In this document: piece by piece, positions 35,614 through 45,862 of the stretch
Position numbering within the stretch: position 1 is the first letter of the stretch
Layout: every line of letters begins with the position of its first letter
NCBI GenBank assembly: GCA_963801105.1
Contig: CAWDDH010000003.1
Span: forward strand, 1,240,001-1,304,000
Direction: 5' to 3'
From: JAENVU01 sp963801105
GTDB lineage: Bacteria; Actinomycetota; Acidimicrobiia; IMCC26256; JAENVU01
DNA: 64,000 nucleotides
Made by a program: the position numbers and the translations under genes
The notes under the pieces: generated by a model
Databases searched by the model: none
What the model saw: the letters and a program-made list of their open reading frames with translations, nothing else
What the model was told of the DNA's origin: nothing

Positions 35614-36002
35614 GCAAGCCCCTCATCCAGACCACCGGCCGTCGCAAGGAAGCCATCGCTCGGGTGCGGCTCCGTCCCGGCACGGGCAAGATCGTGATCA
35701 ACGGCCGCGAGATCGAGAGCTACTTCCACATCGCCACGCACCGCACCGGTGCGACGGAGGCGCTGCGGATCACCCAGACCGCCGACGTGTACGACGTCGA
35801 CGCCACGATCCGTGGCGGTGGCATCTCCGGTCAGGCCGGGGCGCTCGGCCTCGGTATCGCCCGGGCCCTGCTGGCGCTCGACCCGGAGGCGCGTCCGGCG
35901 CTCAAGAAGGCCGGGCTGCTCACGCGCGACGCTCGTGAGAAGGAGCGGCGCAAGTACGGGCTCAAGAAGGCGCGCAAGGCGCCCCAGTACTCCAAGCGGT
36001 AG
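35610..36002 (+). CDS. rpsI: 30S ribosomal protein S9
   Basis: The 130-residue protein has TTGRRKEAIARVRLRPGTGK, the GGGISGQAGALGLGIARALL core and the basic C-terminal tail KARKAPQYSKR that reaches the P-site tRNA. The GTG start overlaps the rplM stop. Confidence 0.98.
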   Translation: MSKPLIQTTGRRKEAIARVRLRPGTGKIVINGREIESYFHIATHRTGATEALRITQTADVYDVDATIRGGGISGQAGALGLGIARALLALDPEARPALKKAGLLTRDAREKERRKYGLKKARKAPQYSKR

Positions 36003-36014
36003 CAGCGCGCCGCG

Positions 36015-37352
36015 ATGGCGCCGCGCTTCGGCACCGACGGGATCCGTGGCGTCGCGGGCACCGAGCTCACGACCGAGCTGGTCCGGGCGCTCGGTGCCGC
36101 CGCCGTCGACGCGCTCGGGACCGCCGTCCCGTTCCTGGTCGCTCGCGACACCCGTGAGTCCGGTCCCCTGCTCGAGCACGCCCTGGTCGAGGGAATGACC
36201 CGAGCGGGCGCCGACGTGACCAGCCTCGGGGTGCTCCCGACCCCCGGACTGGCCAGCGCCTGCGCGGTCTCCGGCGCGGCCGGGGCGATGATCTCGGCGA
36301 GTCACAACCCGTTCTCGGACAACGGCGTCAAGCTCTTCGAGCCCGGTGGCCGCAAGCTGCGGGACGCGACGGAGGCGGCGGTGGAGCGCGCGCTCGAGAC
36401 GCGGCTCGCCGGCGGCGGCGCCGACGCCGAGGTCCATGGAACCGCGCGCGTCTCCACCGATGCGGTCGACGTGTACGTGGCCCATCTCGTCGCGGTCCTC
36501 GGCGCCGGCGCGCCGCTCGCGGGTCTGCACGTCGTGGTCGACGCGGCTCACGGTGCGGCCGCGGTCGCGGCACCGCGCGCGTACCGCGAGCTCGGGGCGG
36601 CCGTCGACGTCGTCGGCGCGACGCCCGACGGTCGCAACATCAACGCGCGGTGCGGCTCGACCCACCCCGAGGTCGTCGCGCGCGAGGTCGTCGCGCGCGG
36701 CGCGGACGTCGGACTCGCGTTCGACGGGGATGCCGACCGCGTCGTCGCCGTCGACGCGGACGGCACGATCGTCGACGGCGATCATCTCCTCGCGATCCTC
36801 GCCCTCGATCTCGACGCCCGCGGCTTGCTCCCGCATCGCGCGATCGCGACGACGGTCATGGCCAACCTCGGGCTGACGCGCGCGCTCGCGCCCCACGGCA
36901 TCGCCGTCGTGGTCACCCCGGTCGGGGACCGGCACGTGCTCGCCGCGATGGAGGAGCATGGCCTCGGGCTCGGCGGCGAGCAGTCCGGGCACGTGATCAT
37001 CGCGGCGCACTCGGTCACGGGCGACGGCCCGCTCACCGGTCTTCTGCTGCTCGACACCATGGTCCGTGCCGGTCGACCGCTGCGCGAGCTGGCCGGGGTG
37101 GTCACCAAGCTCCCGCAGGTGCTCGAGAACGTGAAGGTGGCCGACCGGGAAGGCCTCGAGGCGGCCGCGGGCTTCTGGGCCGCGGTACGGGACGCCGAGG
37201 CCGAACTCGGCGCCGACGGACGCGTACTGGTGCGGCCCTCGGGGACCGAGCCCGTCGTCCGGGTCATGGTCGAGGCGGTCGACCCCGAGACCGCGGACCG
37301 TGTCGCCACCGCCCTGGTCGAGGCCCTCACCGGAGCGCTCGGACCCGGATGA
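36015..37352 (+). CDS. glmM: Phosphoglucosamine mutase
   Basis: The 445-residue protein is full length. It has FGTDGIRGVAG at the start, the active-site Ser in ISASHNPFSDNGVK, the metal site FDGDADR, the sugar-specificity loop GGEQSGHVI and RPSGTEP for phosphate binding. It converts glucosamine-6-phosphate to glucosamine-1-phosphate for peptidoglycan and other amino sugars. It follows rpsI by 12 bases and precedes the GlmS-like gene, so two steps of one pathway are adjacent. Confidence 0.97.
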   Translation: MAPRFGTDGIRGVAGTELTTELVRALGAAAVDALGTAVPFLVARDTRESGPLLEHALVEGMTRAGADVTSLGVLPTPGLASACAVSGAAGAMISASHNPFSDNGVKLFEPGGRKLRDATEAAVERALETRLAGGGADAEVHGTARVSTDAVDVYVAHLVAVLGAGAPLAGLHVVVDAAHGAAAVAAPRAYRELGAAVDVVGATPDGRNINARCGSTHPEVVAREVVARGADVGLAFDGDADRVVAVDADGTIVDGDHLLAILALDLDARGLLPHRAIATTVMANLGLTRALAPHGIAVVVTPVGDRHVLAAMEEHGLGLGGEQSGHVIIAAHSVTGDGPLTGLLLLDTMVRAGRPLRELAGVVTKLPQVLENVKVADREGLEAAAGFWAAVRDAEAELGADGRVLVRPSGTEPVVRVMVEAVDPETADRVATALVEALTGALGPG

Positions 37353-37411
37353 ACCGGCGGCCGGCGGCGACCGGTGGTGGTCCTCCGGACCACTCCACCG
37401 CTCCCCGCCGG

Positions 37412-37417
37412 TAGGCT
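37412..37417 (+). promoter_or_regulatory. -10 box (TAGGCT) for a leaderless transcript
   Basis: TAGGCT, preceded by G, ends ten bases before the ATG at 37428. Confidence 0.6.
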
Positions 37418-37427
37418 TCCCGGCCTC

Positions 37428-40400
37428 ATGTGCGGCATCGTGGCGGTGCTCCGCCGCCCCTCCGATCGGACCCCGCCGGACCTCGCGATCCTCCGGGATC
37501 GGCTGGCGTCGGCGCGGGCCGAGCTGGAGCGGGCGGTCGAGGGTCCGGCCGACGACGCTCGACACGATCCGCGGGCTCCGGATCGCGGCCGATCACCTCG
37601 CGGCGGTCGATGCCGAGCTCCGCGGTCGCGCCGGCGTCCGTGCGCTCATCGCCGACCCGCACGGACGGGTGGAGATCCTCGAGGAGATCGACAGCTCCGA
37701 GGCGCTGGTGGCGCGCTTCGAGGCCGGCCTCGATTCCGAGGTCGCGGGTACTCCGGCCGCGTACGAGGCGCTCAACGCGGCGCTCGTCTGCGTCAAGGAC
37801 CAGCTCTGGGCCCTGCGCCACGACCGGTTCCGGACCGCCGATGCCGTGGCCGCGTTCGCCGGCGACGATCCCTCGTGCTCGCTGGTCGACGGCTACCTCT
37901 CCATCCAGGTCGCGCTGTCGGCGGTGGATCGGCTGGAGGTCCGCGGACGCGACTCCGCGGGGATCGAGATCGTCGTGCGGCACTCGGGCCTCGACCTCGA
38001 CGACCCCACGGTGCTCGCCCGCTGCGCCGAGCGGACCGACCGGTTGCACCGATCGCGATCGCTGCGCGCCGTCGGTGACCTGGTGTGCTTCGTCTACAAG
38101 GCCGCCGCGGAGATCGGCGAGCTCGGGGACAACGTCGCCATGCTGCGGGCGGTGATCACCGACGACGATCTGCTCCGTGAGGCCGTCGGCGGCGACGGTT
38201 CCGAGGTCCTCGTGCTCTCGCATACGCGGTGGGCGAGCGTCGGAGTGATCTCGGAGGCGAATGCGCACCCCCTCGACCAGGAGGAGGTCGGACGGTTCGG
38301 GACCGTGTACGCGGCGGCCGCGCTGAACGGCGACGTCGACAACTACGCGGAGCTCGTAGGGCTCCACCACCTGCAGATCGCGCCCGAGATCACAACGGAT
38401 GCGAAGGTCATCCCCTCGATCATGGCGCGCGCGATCGACGGCGGAACCGAGCCGGTCGAGGCCTTCCGCCAGGCGGTCGCGGCGTTCGAGGGATCCGTCG
38501 CGATCGGCGCGCACACGAGCGCCGCACCGGGGCGGGTGTTCCTGGCGCTCCGCGGCAGCGGCCAGGGTCTCTACGTCGGGCTGGCCGAGGACTCCTACGT
38601 CGTGGCGAGCGAGCCCTACGGGGTGGTCGAGGAGACGGCCAACTACCTGCGCCTCGACGGCGAGACGCCGGTGCAGGCGAACAACCCCGGCAGCCGCGGT
38701 CAGGTCGTCGTGCTCGATGCCGGCGCGGCCGGCGAGCTCGACGCCATCGTCCGCCTCGCCTACGACGGTACGCCGCTCCCGGTGGTCGCGGCGGACCTCT
38801 CGCACGCGGAGATCACAACGCGCGACATCGACCGGGGGGAGTTCCCGCACTACCTGTTGAAAGAGATCACCGAGGCGCCGGCGTCGTTTCGCAAGACGCT
38901 GCGCGCGAAGTTCGTCGAGCGCGACGGTCATCTCCGCGTCGAGGTCGGGCCGGAGGTGCTGCCCGACGCGATCCGGGCGAGACTCGCCGATGGGACCGTC
39001 GCCCGGGTGGTCGTGATCGGCCAGGGGACGGCCGCGGTCGCCGGACAGAGCCTCGCGGTCGCGCTCACGGACTCGGTGGGTCCCGCGCATCCGCTCCGCG
39101 TGGAAGCGATGGTCGCGACGGAGCTCTCGGGCTTCCGCCTCGCCCCGGACATGCGCGACACGCTCGTGGTCGCGATCTCCCAGAGCGGCACGACCACCGA
39201 CACGAACACGACGGTCGATCTCGCCGCGGCGCGCGGCGCCGCGGTCGTCGCGATCGTGAACCGCCGCAACAGCGACCTCGTGGACCGTGCCGACGGGGTG
39301 CTCTACACGTCCGACGGTCGCGACGTCGAGATGAGCGTGGCGTCGACGAAGGCGTTCTACGCTCAGGTGGCGGCGGGGTTCGTGCTCGCGGGCGCGATCG
39401 CCGACGCGCTCGGGGTCGCACCGCTCGACGACGGTCTGTTCGAGGCGTTGCGCGAGCTGCCGGACGCGATGCGCGCGGTGCTCGACCAGCGCGAGGAGAT
39501 CGGCCGGGCCGCGCACGCCCACGCGCCGTTCCGCCGCTACTGGGCGGTCGTCGGGAACGGCGCGAATCGCATCGCGGCCAGTGAGGTGCGGATCAAGGCC
39601 TCGGAGCTCTGCTACAAGTCCATCGCCTGCGACGCCACCGAGGACAAGAAGCACATCGACCTGTCGGCCGAGCCGATGATCTTGGTGTGCGCGGCCGGTC
39701 TGTCCGGCTCCAACGCCGACGACGTCGCGAAGGAGCTCGCGATCTACCGCGCGCACAAGGCCGCCGCGGTCGCCATCGTGTCGGACGACGACGACCGATA
39801 CGGCGCGGCGCAGGAGATCATCCGCGTGCCGCGGGTGCACCCGCGGCTCGGGTTCGTCCTGAGTGTGATGGCCGGGCACCTGTTCGGCTACGAGGCCGCG
39901 CTGGCGATCGACGCGTCGGCGAGGCCGCTGCGCGAGGCCCGCGCCGCGATCGAGGCGAGCCCGATCGGTGCAGAGCTCGGGCCGCTGACGAGTCAGGTGG
40001 CGGGTCCCGCGGCCCGGTTCTTCGAGGGTCTGCGGACCGGCTTCTACGACGGTACCCTGGAGGCGGCGACCGCAGTGCGGCTCGCGTCCGTCCTGCGGTA
40101 CGCGGTCGGACTCGCACCCCTGGAGCTCTACAGCGGCGAGTACGGGGTCCTCGGCACCCCGGCGACGGTCGCCAGGGACCTGAGCGTGGCGCTGACCGAG
40201 GCGATCGAACAGCTGACCCGGCCGGTGGACGCGATCAAGCACCAGGCCAAGACGGTGACCGTCGGCATCTCGCGTTCGGACGAGACCCTGCTGCGGGTGC
40301 CGCTCGTCCAGGCGGTGCTCGAGTCCGGGACGCCGCGCGACGGCCTCACGTACAAGATCCTGCGCACGCTCGTGGACCTCGATCCCGCGATCACAGGCAT

Positions 40401-40848
40401 CGCCGGATTCACTCGCTATCGGATCGAGGGTGATCCCGAGTCGGACGACGCGACCATCAGCGTGCTGGACCGCGGCGGGATCGCCGCCGGCATCCCCTCC
40501 CGCACCGAGGCCGACCCGCGGTTGCGGGGGACGAAGCAGAGCGTCGCGGCCGAGCGCCAGGTGTTCGTGACCCGCGGGCGTGCCGACGGGCGGATCCTCG
40601 CGATCGTCCCCGAGGTCAAGGGCACCCAGACCGTGGGACTGGTCCTGCTGCACCTCGACCTGCCCGACCGGCTCTCGCCGGACGTCGCCCGCGGCGTGCT
40701 CTCCGGCTACCGGCACCGGTACACGGCACTGCGGGGGGCCGTGACCGAGACCGAGCCCGAGATCGACGACTCGCGCCTGGCCGAGATCCCCGTGGTGGAT
40801 CTCCTGACGCTGCCCATCGCGTCGCTCGCCGACCGGTGGAAGTCCTGA
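37428..40848 (+). CDS. glmS: Very large GlmS-like glutamine-fructose-6-phosphate aminotransferase, frameshifted
   Basis: After one frame break near 37550 is bridged, the protein has about 1139 residues; usual GlmS has about 610. It starts MCGIVAVL with the N-terminal Cys nucleophile. VRGRDSAGI comes near residue 172 instead of 26, HTRWAS near 265, LNGDVDNY replaces NGIIEN, and the SIS domains have SQSGTTTDT (near 584) and VASTKAF. After the second SIS domain, about 100 extra residues lead to HQAKTVTVG, whose Lys (near 941) fits the fructose-6-phosphate-binding Lys near the GlmS C-terminus. A 200-residue tail follows. Placement after glmM supports glucosamine-6-phosphate synthesis. The length is one base over a multiple of three. 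Confidence 0.85.
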
Positions 40849-40852
40849 GCGG

Positions 40853-41251
40853 GTGATGCCCGGTCCCGCTGGCGTCGCGGCCGTGCACGGCGTCGGCTCG
40901 GACCTCGTCGAGGTTCCCCGGTTCCGGCTCGCCCTCGAGCGGCACCCGCGGCTCGCCGAGCGGCTGTTCTCGGAGGCCGAGCGCAACTACGCCGGGCGGT
41001 TCCGCGAGCCGACGCCACATCTCGCGGCGCGCTTCGGCGCCAAGGAGGCGGTCATGAAGGCGCTCGGTGTCGGACTGTGGAAGTTCGCCATGCGCGACGT
41101 CGAGGTGGTGCGCCTCCCGAGCGGCCAGCCCGAGCTGGTGCTCCACCGCCGCGCCGCCGAGCTTGCCGACGCGCACGGCGTGACCGCGTGGCACCTCACG
41201 CTGACCCACTCCGACTCCATGGCGCTGGCCGTCGCGATCGCGGTGACGTGA
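40853..41251 (+). CDS. acpS: Holo-[acyl-carrier-protein] synthase
   Basis: The 132-residue protein has GVGSDLVEVPRF with the metal Asp and RFGAKEAVMKALG with the second metal Glu, the two signatures of AcpS. It transfers the phosphopantetheine arm of CoA to acyl carrier protein. The start is GTG at 40853 or ATG at 40856, directly after the GlmS-like gene. Its stop overlaps the next start (GTGA). Confidence 0.95.
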   Translation: MMPGPAGVAAVHGVGSDLVEVPRFRLALERHPRLAERLFSEAERNYAGRFREPTPHLAARFGAKEAVMKALGVGLWKFAMRDVEVVRLPSGQPELVLHRRAAELADAHGVTAWHLTLTHSDSMALAVAIAVT

Positions 41252-42666
41252 TCCCCGTCGTCAGTCCCGCCGAGATGGGCGCGGCCGATGCGCGGACGAT
41301 CGCTGCGGGAACGCCGGAAGCCGAGCTCATGCGGCGCGCCGGGAGGGCAGTTGCCTGGCGGACCCGCGCGGTGCTCGGTGGTGCGTACGGTCGGCGGGTC
41401 GCCGTGCTCTGCGGTCAGGGCAACAACGGCGGCGACGGCCGGGTCGCGGCCGGTGCGCTCGCGGCGTGGGGTGTCCACGTCGACGCGCTCGACGCGTCGG
41501 TCTGTGACGAACCCGCGCGGCGCGCGATCGCGCGCGCCGACGCCGTGGTCGACGCGATGTTCGGCACGGGATTCCGCGGCGGTCTCGACGGCGCGGCCGC
41601 CGATCTCGCTCGCGCCGCGAACGAGAGTGACGCGATCGTCGTGGCCGTCGACATCCCGTCGGGCGTCGACGGCGCGACCGGCGCAGTCCCGTCGACCGCC
41701 GTCGTCGCCGACCACACGGTCACCTTCGCCGCGCCCAAGCCTGGCCTCTGGTTCCACCCGGGCCGTGCGCTCGCCGGTGCCGTGACGGTCGCCGACATCG
41801 GCATCGATCTCGGTGAGGATCCGCGGCGCGTCGCGGTCGTGGAGGCCGACGACGTCCTCGCGTGGGTCCCGCCCCGGCCGGTCACGACCCACAAGTGGCG
41901 GTCGGGCGTGCTGGTCGTCGGGGGCAGTGCGGGCATGACCGGCGCACCGATGCTCGCGGCCCGCGCCGCGGCGCATCTCGGAGCCGGCATCGTGTGGGCG
42001 GCGCTCCCGGGCGACGGCGCGGTCCGCGCGTCCGGGACCGAGATCATCACGGTGGAGGTCGCCGACGACGACGGCGCGCTCGCACCGGACGCCGTCGACG
42101 ACATCGTCACGCGGTCCGAGCGCTTCGGTGCGGTGGTGCTCGGACCGGGACTGGGCCGGCACGACGCGACCACCGAAGCCGTGCGCGCGCTCGTCGCGCG
42201 GATCCCCGTGCCGCTCGTCGTGGATGCCGACGCGTTGATCGCGCTCGGAGAGGACCGCGCGCCGCTCCGGGCGCGCGCCGCTCCGACCGTGCTGACCCCT
42301 CACGACGGCGAGTTCGCGCGTCTCACGGGCGCGCCGCCGGCGCCGGATCGCATCGAGTCGGCTCGCTCGCTCGCGCGGGACACCGGCGCGGTGCTGCTGC
42401 TCAAGGGGCCGACCACGGTGGTCGCGGCGCCCGACGATCGGGTGCGGCTCAACCCGACCGGGGGACCCGATCTCGCGACCGCAGGCAGCGGCGACGTCCT
42501 CGGGGGGATGATCGCCGCATTCTGCGCGAGAGGTGTGAATCCTCCCGAAGCCGCCGCGGCGGCCGCGTTCGTGCATGGCCGGGCGGCCGATCGGGCCGGG
42601 CATACTGGGCTCGTCGCGGGCGACCTGCCCGCGCTGGCGAGCGCCGCGCTGCGCCAGCTCGACTGA
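41248..42666 (+). CDS. nnrD: Bifunctional NAD(P)H-hydrate epimerase / ADP-dependent dehydratase
   Basis: The 472-residue protein fuses two repair domains. The N-terminal YjeF-type epimerase has CGQGNNGGDGRVAAGAL and VDIPSGVDGATG. The C-terminal dehydratase is ribokinase-like, with VVGGSAGMTGAPMLAARAA, VVLGPGLGRHD, LTPHDGEFARL and TAGSGDVLGGMIAAF. Together they restore damaged NADH and NADPH hydrates. The GTG start overlaps the acpS stop by four bases. The fusion is common in bacteria, often beside alr and the tsa genes as here. Confidence 0.95.
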   Translation: MIPVVSPAEMGAADARTIAAGTPEAELMRRAGRAVAWRTRAVLGGAYGRRVAVLCGQGNNGGDGRVAAGALAAWGVHVDALDASVCDEPARRAIARADAVVDAMFGTGFRGGLDGAAADLARAANESDAIVVAVDIPSGVDGATGAVPSTAVVADHTVTFAAPKPGLWFHPGRALAGAVTVADIGIDLGEDPRRVAVVEADDVLAWVPPRPVTTHKWRSGVLVVGGSAGMTGAPMLAARAAAHLGAGIVWAALPGDGAVRASGTEIITVEVADDDGALAPDAVDDIVTRSERFGAVVLGPGLGRHDATTEAVRALVARIPVPLVVDADALIALGEDRAPLRARAAPTVLTPHDGEFARLTGAPPAPDRIESARSLARDTGAVLLLKGPTTVVAAPDDRVRLNPTGGPDLATAGSGDVLGGMIAAFCARGVNPPEAAAAAAFVHGRAADRAGHTGLVAGDLPALASAALRQLD

Positions 42667-42680
42667 GCCCGGAGGTCCGC

Positions 42681-43148
42681 ATGCCCTCGTCCACCCCGCT
42701 CCGCTCGGTGATGACCACCGAGGTCGTGACGCTGCGTGCGGGCCAAACCATCGCGGAGGCTGCGGACGTCCTGGCCGAGCACAACATCGGAGCGGCCCCG
42801 GTACTCGGCGACGACGGGACCGTGATCGGCCTACTGCGGGACGAAGACCTCCTCTTCACCGAGGCCCGGCTCCACGCGCCGACGACCATCGCCGTCCTGG
42901 GCGTGGACTTCACCCTCCCGGGGGCGATCCGACGCTACGACGAGGAGCTCCGCAAGGCCGTCGGCGCGACGGTGCGCGACATCATGGAGCCGAACTTCCC
43001 CCAGCTCGGATCCGACGCGACGATCGAGGACGCTGCCACCCTGATGCACGAGGGCGACGTCACGCACGTGGTCGTCGTCGCCGACGCCAAGGCGGTCGGC
43101 ATCGTGGCCCGGGGAGACCTGGTGCGATTCCTCGCGCGGAGCACGTGA
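42681..43148 (+). CDS. CBS-domain pair protein
   Basis: The 155-residue protein consists of two CBS motifs. TPLRSVMTTEVVTLRAGQTI to GLLRDEDLLF is the first, and VRDIMEPNFPQLGSDATIED to VGIVARGDLVRFLA is the second. Such pairs bind adenosyl ligands and act as sensors. No other domain is present, so its partner is unknown. A GGAGG ribosome site (42671-42675) precedes the ATG, and the alr start overlaps its stop. Confidence 0.93.
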   Translation: MPSSTPLRSVMTTEVVTLRAGQTIAEAADVLAEHNIGAAPVLGDDGTVIGLLRDEDLLFTEARLHAPTTIAVLGVDFTLPGAIRRYDEELRKAVGATVRDIMEPNFPQLGSDATIEDAATLMHEGDVTHVVVVADAKAVGIVARGDLVRFLARST

Positions 43149-44263
43149 GCGCGTACCGCCCGACCCGGGTCGAGATCGATCTCGACGCGATCCGACACAA
43201 CGTCGGTGTGCTGCGCGCGCTGGTCGCGCCCGCCGACGTCATGGCCGTCGTCAAGGCCGACGCCTACGGGCACGGCGCCGTTCCCGTCGCTCGTGCTGCG
43301 GTCGACGCCGGTGCGACGGCGCTCGGCGTGGCACTCGTCGAGGAGGGAGTCGAGCTGCGCGACGCCGACGTCGATGTGACCGTGCTCCTGCTCTCCGAGC
43401 CGCCGCCCGAGGCCGCGGCCGAGGTGGTCGCGCGCCGGCTGACCCCCGTCGTCTACACCGAGACCGGGATCGACGCCCTCGCCAAGGCCGTCGCGGACCA
43501 GGGTGCCGAGCCCTTGCCCGTCCACCTGAAGATCGACACCGGCATGCACCGGGTCGGCGCCGCGGTCGGCAAGGTCCCGGCGCTGGTGCAGCGCCTGCGT
43601 GACCACCGCGAGCTGCGCCTCGCCGGTGTGTGCACGCACCTGGCGGTCGCCGACGAGCCGGAGCGCGACTACACGACCGGGCAGCTCGAGCGGTTCGCCC
43701 TCGCCCGCCGGAGCCTGGACGAGCTCGGCATCGACGTCCACCCGGTGCACGCGGCGAACTCGGCGGCCGCGATCGTGTTCCCCGAGGCGCGCCTCGACCT
43801 CGTCCGCATCGGCATCGGTCTGTACGGGGTCCTGCCCGCGCCGGGGATCGGCGCTGATCTCGGCCTGGCCCCGGCGCTCGCGCTCCGCTCCCGGGTCTCC
43901 CACGTCAAGGGCCTCCGAGCCGGCGACCGCGTGTCGTACGGGCTCCGGTACGAGCTGCCCCGCGACGCCCGCATCGCGACCGTGCCGATCGGGTACGCCG
44001 ACGGCGTGCCGCGCAACCTGGCCGCGACCGGCGCCGATGTTCTGATCGCGGGTCGACGTTGCCCGATCGCGGGCACGGTGACGATGGACCAGCTGATGGT
44101 CGACGTCGGCGACCTCGCGGTCGAGGTCGGCGACCCGGTGACGCTGATCGGCGTCGACGGCGACGAGCGCATCCGCGCCGAGGACTGGGCGGAGCGGCTC
44201 GGCACGATCGGATATGAGATCGTGTGCGGCATCGGACCGCGGGTCCCGAGGGAGTACCCATGA
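43145..44263 (+). CDS. alr: Alanine racemase
   Basis: The 372-residue protein has VVKADAYGHGAVPVA with the PLP-binding Lys, LKIDTGMHRVG, VHAANSAAAI, LVRIGIGLYG and the second catalytic base region RVSYGLRY. It supplies D-alanine for peptidoglycan as a PLP-dependent homodimer. The length is normal. The GTG start overlaps the CBS gene stop, and its own stop overlaps the next ATG (ATGA). Confidence 0.97.
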   Translation: MSAYRPTRVEIDLDAIRHNVGVLRALVAPADVMAVVKADAYGHGAVPVARAAVDAGATALGVALVEEGVELRDADVDVTVLLLSEPPPEAAAEVVARRLTPVVYTETGIDALAKAVADQGAEPLPVHLKIDTGMHRVGAAVGKVPALVQRLRDHRELRLAGVCTHLAVADEPERDYTTGQLERFALARRSLDELGIDVHPVHAANSAAAIVFPEARLDLVRIGIGLYGVLPAPGIGADLGLAPALALRSRVSHVKGLRAGDRVSYGLRYELPRDARIATVPIGYADGVPRNLAATGADVLIAGRRCPIAGTVTMDQLMVDVGDLAVEVGDPVTLIGVDGDERIRAEDWAERLGTIGYEIVCGIGPRVPREYP

Positions 44264-45289
44264 GCAGCGGATGGAGACGAGCCGGCGCCGCGGTGGGGGT
44301 CGTCGGCGCGGTCACGGGGGCCGCGGTCGCGGCCCAGCGCATCGCCGCCGGCCGGATGCGGGCGGCACCCGATCCCGACCGCGACGTGCGCCTCGAGGTG
44401 GAGTTCGAGCGCGGCGTGGCGGCTGCCGTCGCACGACGGCGGCGAGCTGTACGTGATCGAGGCCGGTTCCGGCCCACCGATCCTCCTCAGCCACGGCGTG
44501 ACGCTCTCGGTGCAGACGTGGTCGAAGCAGCTCCGTGCGTTGGCAGCCGCCGGGTTCCGGGTGATCGCGTTCGACCACCGCGGCCACGGCAGCTCGACGC
44601 TCGGGACGGATCTCCACGGTCTCGACCAGCTCGGCGCGGATGTCCGGTCGGTGATCGAGGGGCTGGATCTGACCGACGTCGTGATCGTCGGCCACTCGAT
44701 GGGGGGCATGGCCACCCAGGTGTTCTGCCTCGATCATCCCGACATCGTCCGCGAGCGGGTCGCGGGCATCGTGCTGCTCTCGACGCTGTCCCGGAGCCCG
44801 TTCGCGGCCAACCCGCGCCTCGCGAAGATCAGCACCTGGGTGGCCGAGCGGTTGCCCGACGGTTCGGGGGTGCTGCGGGCGAAGGACCTCGGGTTCGTGC
44901 TCGCCCGCCTGGGATTCGGGCGGAGCCCGTCGCCCTCGCACGTGGAGGCGGCCCGCCAGATGATCCTGGCCACGAGCCCCGAGACCCGTCGCGACGCGAC
45001 GATGGCGCTCGGCCAGCTGAACCTCACCGAGCGGCTGGGCGAGATCGACCGGCCGACGCTCGTGGTCTGTGGCACCGCCGACATGCTCACCCCCATCGCG
45101 GAGTCCCGGCGCATCGCGGCCCGGATCCCCGGCGCGCGCCTGGTGCCCGTCGAGGGTGGTGGTCACATGCTGATGTTCGAGCGGACCGAGGTGCTGAACC
45201 GACTGATCATCGACTTCGCCCACGAGGTGCAGGGCGCGTCCGGCGCCACGCGCGGCGTCGTCTCGTCCGCGCCCGCTCCCGCGGGCTAG
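44260..45289 (+). CDS. Alpha/beta hydrolase with N-terminal membrane segment, frameshifted
   Basis: The ATG at 44260 overlaps the alr stop and opens SGWRRAGAAVGVVGAVTGAA, a likely membrane or export anchor. The frame breaks near 44420 and resumes as LPSHDGGELYVIEAGSGPPI. The hydrolase core follows: HGVTLSVQTWSKQL (oxyanion region), FDHRGHGSS, VGHSMGGM with the nucleophile Ser, VVCGTADMLTPI with the acid, and GGGHMLMFE with the His. The length is one base over a multiple of three. Proteins of this type sit between alr and tsaE in many actinobacteria, but their substrate is not known. Confidence 0.85.
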
Positions 45290-45292
45290 TCC

Positions 45293-45862
45293 GTGGCGAC
45301 GTCGTCGCCGTTCGCGACGCTGCGGCTCGAAGCGCTCGGGTGCACCAGGTGCCCGCTCGCCGAGACGCGGACCCAGGTCGTGTTCGGCACCGGTGACGAG
45401 CACGCGGCGCTGATGTTCGTGGGCGAGGGGCCGGGCGCGGACGAGGACCGAACGGGTGAGCCCTTCGTCGGTCGGGCCGGCAAGTTGCTGACGTCGTTGA
45501 TCGAGGGGATCGGGCTCGCGCGCGCCGACGTGTACATCGCCAACGTGGTGAAGTGCCGCCCGCCCGGCAACCGCGACCCGCAACCGATCGAGATCGAGAC
45601 CTGTCGGCCATACCTCGAGACCCAACTCGATCTCATCGCGCCGCGCGTCGTGGTCACGCTCGGGAACTTCGCGACCAAGCTTCTCCTCGACACCAAGGTG
45701 GGCATCACCAAGCTTCGCGGTCAGTCCTTCCCGTTCCGCGACGGTACGGTCCTGATCCCCGCGCTCCACCCGTCGGCGGTGCTGCGCAACGGTGGCGCCG
45801 CGCTCGCGCAGGCGCGTGCCGATTTCGTGGTGATCCGCCGCACGCTCGCGGCGGCGGGATGA
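45293..45862 (+). CDS. Uracil-DNA glycosylase, type 4 (iron-sulfur)
   Basis: The 189-residue protein has LGCTRCPLAETR with the first two cluster cysteines, VGEGPGADEDRTGEPFVGRA (active-site motif with GEGPG and the E-x-F-V-G-R block) and NVVKCRPPGNRDPQP with the third Cys. ETCRPYLE has the fourth and HPSAVLRN is the DNA-binding HPS motif. It removes uracil from DNA and needs a 4Fe-4S cluster for shape. The GTG start follows the hydrolase by three bases and the stop overlaps tsaE (ATGA). Confidence 0.93.
   Translation: MATSSPFATLRLEALGCTRCPLAETRTQVVFGTGDEHAALMFVGEGPGADEDRTGEPFVGRAGKLLTSLIEGIGLARADVYIANVVKCRPPGNRDPQPIEIETCRPYLETQLDLIAPRVVVTLGNFATKLLLDTKVGITKLRGQSFPFRDGTVLIPALHPSAVLRNGGAALAQARADFVVIRRTLAAAG

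Noticed and set aside
37540..37560. Programmed frameshift in the GlmS-like gene
   Set aside because: No slippery heptamer is seen; the same kind of +1 break occurs in many unrelated genes, so a common error source is simpler.
35532..37565. Long minus-strand frame opposite rpsI and glmM
   Set aside because: It overlaps two certain genes and has no recognisable domain.
37426..40986. Very long open frame on the minus strand opposite the GlmS-like gene
   Set aside because: It is an antisense shadow caused by high GC at third codon positions; it shows no domain and the plus strand carries clear catalytic motifs.
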